DNA of 64,000 nucleotides from Cerrena zonata (lineage: Eukaryota; Basidiomycota; Agaricomycetes; Polyporales; Cerrenaceae): positions 2,790,001 to 2,854,000 of the forward strand of contig JASBNA010000001.1 of assembly GCA_038087015.1 (NCBI GenBank). The letters run 5' to 3'. The position numbers were made by a program, and so were the translations under genes. The notes under the pieces are model-generated. The model saw nothing but the letters and a program-made list of their open reading frames with translations, did not search any database and had not been told where the DNA came from. This document shows positions 59,080 to 64,000 of this stretch, piece after piece. Position 1 is the first letter of the stretch. Every line of letters starts with the position of its first letter.

Positions 59080-59764
59080 TAGCTAGAATAGGGTACAGGT
59101 GAAAGATCTCAAGATGATGCCACTCGGATAGGCACTTGCTGATCGTAATGGTCAGCCTGAGGGTGATCGTAGCAACTTGAAATTCCTAATTTGAATTTGA
59201 CCGACACATGTGCTGTACGTAAGCACACACCTAACGTGGAATGCCTATATTAGGCACTTTCATCGAAGCTATCATAATAGCCACCCGGAAATCACCCTTA
59301 GTAACGCTTATTAGGTAGTCATAAGGTACTTTGATGGCAAGCTAATTAGCCCCATATCCCCGTTATCCTAACACTGCCAGTAACACTGCGACAACTGCAA
59401 CCTTTATTCCACATAGGGAATTACCTTAAGTAGTGTCCCCTCCCAATTTATCTTTCCCCAAGTCCTATCCTTCGGAGGCCTCGGAACAGCTTCCTAACAC
59501 TGCCGAGCTGGCCCCACACACGCAACTCTATTGGCGCTTTCCTCTGTGTAGGTCCCTGTCAACTACTCCGCGTATGTACCCGACTGCGCCCTCCCGCTTG
59601 CTCGTCGTCGTCGTTGCACACGATGACAACACTATTTCCTTGTATCTCTCTATTCTCTCATTCTTTTATTATCATTCAAGCTTACTTGTAGAGGTATCCA
59701 ACAGTAGATTAGTATGATTGCATCTATATACAGTTTACAAAATAAAATAACATAACAAACACCT
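59080..59764. other. Spacer, no gene seen
   Basis: This AT-richer stretch holds the promoter of the HEI10-like gene and the 3' end of the HMG-box-like gene. A 94-codon plus-strand frame at 59433-59717 has no motif. No repeat or RNA gene was recognised. Confidence 0.4.
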
Positions 59765-61755
59765 CTACAACTTGAAAACACTGAAAGTACCACTGGTTAC
59801 TGGTCCTGATGAAGCCACACCATGCAATGGGACAACAGGCTGAGATACAAATGTGGGAGCAAGACTAGGGGGAGGAGAAGGAGTGTCAAAGGGGAGGGGA
59901 GGACATTGGTAGCTAACAAACTGAGTAGAGGTGGAAGACAACAGGTGAGAGGATGCGGACGTGAAACGAGGGACCACAGACGTTTGAGGATGGGTAGGGG
60001 CAGAGCCTGCAAGAGGAGAAGTAGTAGGTGGTATCGTTTCGGCCACGTTTGCGCTTGTCAATGACGTTGTCATCGATGTTTGTGTCGATGTTTTCGCTTT
60101 CTTCTTCTTGTTTGGTGCACTATCGCCGCTTTTCTTCCTCTTCTCTCCTGCACCCGATCGTTTACCCCTAGTAGTTGTCCTCATCTCAATCATCCCAGAA
60201 CCGTTGACAGCAAGAACAGATTGGAATGTGACCCCACCAGACGATGGGACACTAGCAGGTATAGGAGAGGGTCCAACACTAGAGTCTTGAGAGGGAACTA
60301 GCATTTCCGAGGGAGGCATTGCCGGCGTAGAGGACAGCGAAGAAGACGGGGTAGGCAACAACGAAGACGACAAAGTGGAGTCCAAGGTAGCTTGGTTCCT
60401 CGCTGCTTCTTCTTGCTCTCGAAGAGCACGATCACTAGCTTCGCGTAATGTGATCTCCGCTGGGGTGAGGTGCCGCCAATAGGCCTTGCCGTCCGACCAC
60501 GCATTGTAGAGCTGTTGTAGTTGGTCATGGTTGGAGAAATCCCCAGGGGATCGGAATTGATCAAGGGGCCACCCTTCGATAACGATGTTGTGCACGTGCG
60601 AGATATTCTGCTTGAAGTTGATGTACACCATCCGAGGTGCTTTTCTTGGGGAGACAATGGCGGCTGTATACATACGTATTAGCAAAGGTATAGGTTGATC
60701 AAGAGGGGTACTGACCAAGACCTTCGTTAATGAGAGTTTTGACTTGTTGCTTGAGGTTCAGTATCTCCGTCGCATATGACGATGCAGCACCTAGAGGTAT
60801 TTGATTAGATGTTAATCATGATATAGATTATGATAACGTACCTGCAACACCTCCTATACAAAACCCTTCCATATGGTACGCGAAGTCGTCAACGGACAGA
60901 CTTGTACTTATTTTGAAGAAGTCCTGGAGACGGGTATTTGTTGAGAATACCGCTGCATTGGCCCAATCCCTGACGTGACCGCGAGATGTGAAGAGTAGCA
61001 CCTCGACACCGGTGCGACCATGAAGGTCCTGTAACTTAACAACAAAATTAGTCTACAGCGTGATGGTGAGCAAGGCTCATCAAGTATTACTCACCACATC
61101 TCGGACTCCTTGAAGAGTTGCCTGGCAATCCTGAAACACCTGCTTGGGGTGGTTATACGCTGTTTTGCTGCGCATTGCCCTCTTCTCTTGTAGCTCGGAC
61201 ATCTCCACATTCACAGTTTGAATTCGATCTTGGGGCGGAATCAGTTTCCACCGTTCCGAAGCGTCTTTCGATAGTTCAGTTAAGGTCATACGTTCTCCAG
61301 GAGGAAAGGCTGGGTCAAAGGTGATCAGTGAGCGCCGGGAGTTGCCGCAAAAATGAACGTGACTTACCGTTGTTTTGTGCTCTGGCTTGTCTCATGAACG
61401 CGTTCCATGGGTTTGGAGAACATTTCTTCAATTGAAGGCGGCCAATCTGATGGAATTGACGATGGAAGTGTTGCACAGTAGTCCCTGGGAATCGTGCAGC
61501 GACCTCCTGGGCACGCGCCATGATAAACGCATCAATTTCATCGATGGTGTCATTAATAACCTTCTTCTTATCGTCTCGAGCTTGCTGTTTAGCCTTCTTC
61601 TCTGCTTGAGTTAAGAATCATTGTGATTTCACTTTCTCTCTTCTGCGCCATGGACGACTTCCCGGCTTCAGGTTGTGAATATGGGTTATGGTGCCGGTGG
61701 TGGTCGATGCAACTCGTGTGACTTGCACTTTACCACGGGGATGTGTTCTTACCAT
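59765..61755 (-). CDS. HMG-box-like protein of a family expanded in mushroom-forming fungi
   Basis: A likely start at 61755 opens a 22-base exon (MVRTHPR) joined over a 129-base intron to AEKKAKQQARDDKKKVINDT; otherwise the Met at 61521 starts the frame. Next is FHRQFHQIGRLQLKKCSPNP then WNAFMRQARAQNN, followed by AFPPGERMTLTELSKDASER and WKLIPPQDRIQTVNVEMSEL, which together resemble an HMG box (N-P-W-N-A-F ... S-E-R-W-K ... P-x-x-R). A second conserved part reads VEVLLFTSRGHVRDWANAAV, FKISTSLSVDDFAYHMEGFC, MVYINFKQNISHVHNIVIEG and WPLDQFRSPGDFSNHDQLQQ, then LYNAWSDGKAYWRHLTPAEI. Relatives with Y-x-N-F, E-x-WPL-x-x-F and LY-x-W-x-S/D-G are numerous in Agaricomycetes (my recollection). A 250-residue Ser/Thr/Pro tail with a Lys-rich nuclear-signal-like patch ends GTFSVFKL. 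Confidence 0.65.
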
Positions 61756-62081
61756 GAGGATCGAAGCGTGAAGGGCAAAGAAGAATAGATAGAACTGCCA
61801 GTTGTCGGCAGTGTGAAGTGGGAAAGGATGAGAACAACAACCAGCGTCTCTTGAACTCTCACCCTCTTGTTTAAAACATAAAATAAACAGCACGTGATCA
61901 AATTTCAAAAACTACTGGATAACATATACATGAGCAGGAACTGTGTAGCAGGCAGCAAAAAAGGAGCTATTGTTGTGAGCATGAATATCAGCAGAAGGAA
62001 GGACAAGCAGACAATCTCAAGAAGACTGAAAAGCCCCCAGAAAGAACATCCCACAGAATGTTGTCTGATCGGGGCAGCAAA

Positions 62082-63488
62082 TCAGTAACCCCAACGTCTG
62101 CGCATGGTTGTCGTGGACAAGACGGAAGAATTGAGCAACGCATGTATATATTCGGCCTCCAAACATGTGACACCAAACCTTGCCATGTTATCTATGAAAG
62201 GCTCTTCAGCACCGTGTGCCTTCCGGAAGGCATTGAGGATGATTGAAATGAAGGTGTCGTCGTAGCCAAAACAATCAACAAAGTAGTTGAGGTGGGGTCC
62301 TAGAGATGGGACTTCAACAAGGGACTTGTCCATGGACCCGATAATCTCCCCGATGGAGTTTCGAAGGCGTGTGGCAAGCTCTAAAGACGGAGTCAGTTAT
62401 ATTAATAGAAGTATCAAAAGAGATTGAACTTACTGTCGTGGATGATCCCAACTACATCTCCAGTTTCCTGATCGGTCTGGAAGGTGATCTTCCTTTTCCC
62501 CTTCCCCTCTTGAGAGATGTCTACCTGGGATTCAACAAAATATATGACAGCACGAGTAAGTAAGATACTTACTGGAGGTGTTAAAATTTGTAGCAGAAGC
62601 CCTCGCCGAAGACGATGGCTGGCTGGATGATGAAGGCTTGCTTGATGATGTCTTTGCAGAAGAAGAGGGCTTACTACTAGAGTCGGAGGACCTGGTTTGC
62701 TTGATAGGAGAGGGCTGCCTTGCCGGCGTTGTATGCGGGTTAGGTGGAGGCAGATCCTTTCGTATTTGAAGTCTTGCGAAAGGGATATTGAGGGCTTCCC
62801 CGTGAGTGTTTATACCAAGGATACGATCCATGTCAGGACCGGGTGTCTCATCCGAATCCTTGCCTGTTCGAGGCTTCATCAATAGAAAATGGAACGCTTC
62901 CCCAAGGGTTGCACAACCCTTCAACTTGCGGTAAGGATTGTCTTCGATCTCGCGAGAAAGGTCAGCCCTACAATTAGTGAGTAATATACATGATAGTTAG
63001 CCGCACTACATGCTTACCAGCTTAAGTATATGCATGATCGTTTGCTATTCCCAAAGAGTACCGCATAAAAGTCCCAGTGGTCGGGATCATCCTTCTCGAG
63101 GTTGCCCAGATAGTTGATGTCAGGACTATCTTTAACAACCTCTGCAATTTTAGTTGCCGAGAGATGTGAGATAGCGGAGAACGTCGTTTGCATAGCGAGG
63201 TACAACTCTGCCTCATCCCGTGAACGACACATGATCGAGAGAGGTAGAGAGGGGCTACCGTAAGTCGAGAATTCAATTTTCTTGAGCCAGCTATGAACGT
63301 ATGACATTAGATAACCTCCAATTTGCAGAGAGGAAACGTGCTCACACCGTGTGCCCACATATACCAGCATCCTCATCCCTACCGAGAATCACATAGACCG
63401 CTTCAGCGAAACTCGTTGGAGATTTTGTTGGTTCTGGTCCCTTCCAAGGTCGGTTGGGAATATCCTGGAGACTGTTGCTCTGAGCCAT
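62082..63488 (-). CDS. Unknown protein with possible RNase H1-N/viroplasmin-like domain
   Basis: Starts MAQSNSLQDIPNRPWKGPEP at 63488. The N-terminal part reads FAEAVYVILGRDEDAGICGH, T-V then WLKKIEFSTYGSPSLPLSIM, CRSRDEAELYLAMQTTFSAI. The pattern V-Y-V-I-x-G-x-x-x-G-I ... W ... Y-G-x-P ... S-x-D-E-A-E-x-Y-L resembles the small RNase H1 N-terminal/viroplasmin fold that binds RNA-DNA hybrids, but this is inference. Then come DDPDHWDFYAVLFGNSKRSC, ADLSREIEDNPYRKLKGCAT and LGEAFHFLLMKPRTGKD, a Ser-only-rich linker (KTSSSKPSSSSQPSSSARAS), and a C-terminal part VDCFGYDDTFISIILNAFRK, AHGAEEPFIDNMARFGVTCL, EAEYIHALLN. Introns are near 63307-63361, 62968-63018, 62525-62572, 62381-62433. Related by context to the preceding gene (same strand, about 330 bases apart). 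No enzyme motif seen. Confidence 0.55.
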
Positions 63489-63731
63489 GTCAGATATTGT
63501 GCAGAGTTGATTGGTGGGTTAGGTGGGAGTTGGGATAGTGGACGAGAGGGTTAAATGTGAAAGTGGTTGAAATCCGAACAGAACGCGCGAGTGCTCTTGG
63601 ATGGTATGAACCTTTCGCTTAACACAACATGCTCTCACCACGACTTCCACCACGTTCTGCCTCTATCCCATGCTCCTCTTACCATCACTCAGCTGACTAG
63701 ATAACTTTCTCAATTATCTTGTTAATACCTC

Positions 63732-64000
63732 ATGTCTATGGGATTTCGTATAGCCAAGCGTGTCCAAAATACCACGTTACAGCGGAGAGTGCGCCCACGT
63801 CAAGATGACGGGCCCTCTTCATACAGCTTCAATACCCATCAAGTTTCTGAAGTCCATACACGTGGAAAGCAACTGGAGGAGAACTCAAAGGTTGATGAGA
63901 GAATAAGAACATCACTCGCTGGTCAGTTCATTTCGATTCTCTGTTTTGACAACAAAACTGAGTAAAGACAGGTTTACACAAGGATACCCGTGACTTGCTG
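63732..64000 (+). CDS. Unknown protein, 5' part only
   Basis: A reading frame opens with MSMGFRIAKRVQNTTLQRRV at 63732, continues RPRQDDGPSSYSFNTHQVSE, then an intron (about 63919-63970) leads to LHKDTRDLL at the right edge. The spliced exon joins in phase. The start Met is the first of two close Met codons. The N-terminus is basic and could be a mitochondrial presequence or nuclear signal. It is cut by the window end, so no product can be named. Confidence 0.45.

Overview
The window is nuclear DNA from a basidiomycete fungus, most probably a mushroom-forming agaricomycete. Genes lie close together on both strands and are cut by many GT-AG introns, mostly 45-80 bases long. The recognisable proteins are fungal: Pkr1, Srk1/Rck2-type kinase, Bol3, Cox15, fused isopropylmalate isomerase, Zn2Cys6 factor, F-box/LRR protein. 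Several unknown proteins resemble families expanded in Agaricomycetes. No ribosomal RNA, convincing tRNA, CRISPR array or intact transposon was seen. Exon boundaries were read by eye from splice signals, reading frame and family knowledge.

Layout. 1-4 kb: EAF-type transcription elongation factor (cut by the left edge), EFM6-like lysine methyltransferase, CBM48/AMPK-type glycogen-binding protein. 5.6-13 kb: orphan membrane protein, KRR1, NCBP3-like cap-binding protein, and a head-to-head pair of mitochondrial genes, BOL3 and COX15. 13-24 kb: proteasome alpha-6, two related unknown genes in tandem, an F-box/LRR protein, SSU72, 1-Cys peroxiredoxin, proteasome alpha-2. 25-36 kb: Zn2Cys6 factor, weak traces of a small membrane protein, a 17-exon aldehyde dehydrogenase with strikingly enlarged introns, and a long Ser/Arg-rich disordered protein. 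36.3-40.1 kb is gene-poor.

40-53 kb is again dense and housekeeping: ribosomal protein eL29, a TFIIIC subunit, a small mitochondrial protein, GINS subunit Psf3, Pkr1, an Srk1/Rck2-like kinase and isopropylmalate isomerase. 54-64 kb holds a disordered protein ending in a CUE-like domain, a HEI10/Zip3-type meiotic RING protein, an HMG-box-like protein, a protein with a possible RNase H1-N/viroplasmin-like domain, and the start of one more gene.

Shared themes. ACGCGT (the yeast MCB/MBF site) sits 48-150 bases upstream of four genes: proteasome alpha-6, proteasome alpha-2, TFIIIC subunit and Psf3. In two of these it forms an inverted pair with a four-base spacer, which suggests G1/S-linked control. 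RNA polymerase function is well represented (EAF, SSU72, NCBP3, TFIIIC), as are ribosome biogenesis (KRR1, eL29) and mitochondrial cofactor assembly (BOL3, COX15). These are neighbours, not operons. The least explained pieces are the tandem unknown genes at 14.5-16.9 kb (one with a SUMO-interaction-like motif), the swollen introns of the aldehyde dehydrogenase, and the pair of unknown genes at 59.8-63.5 kb.
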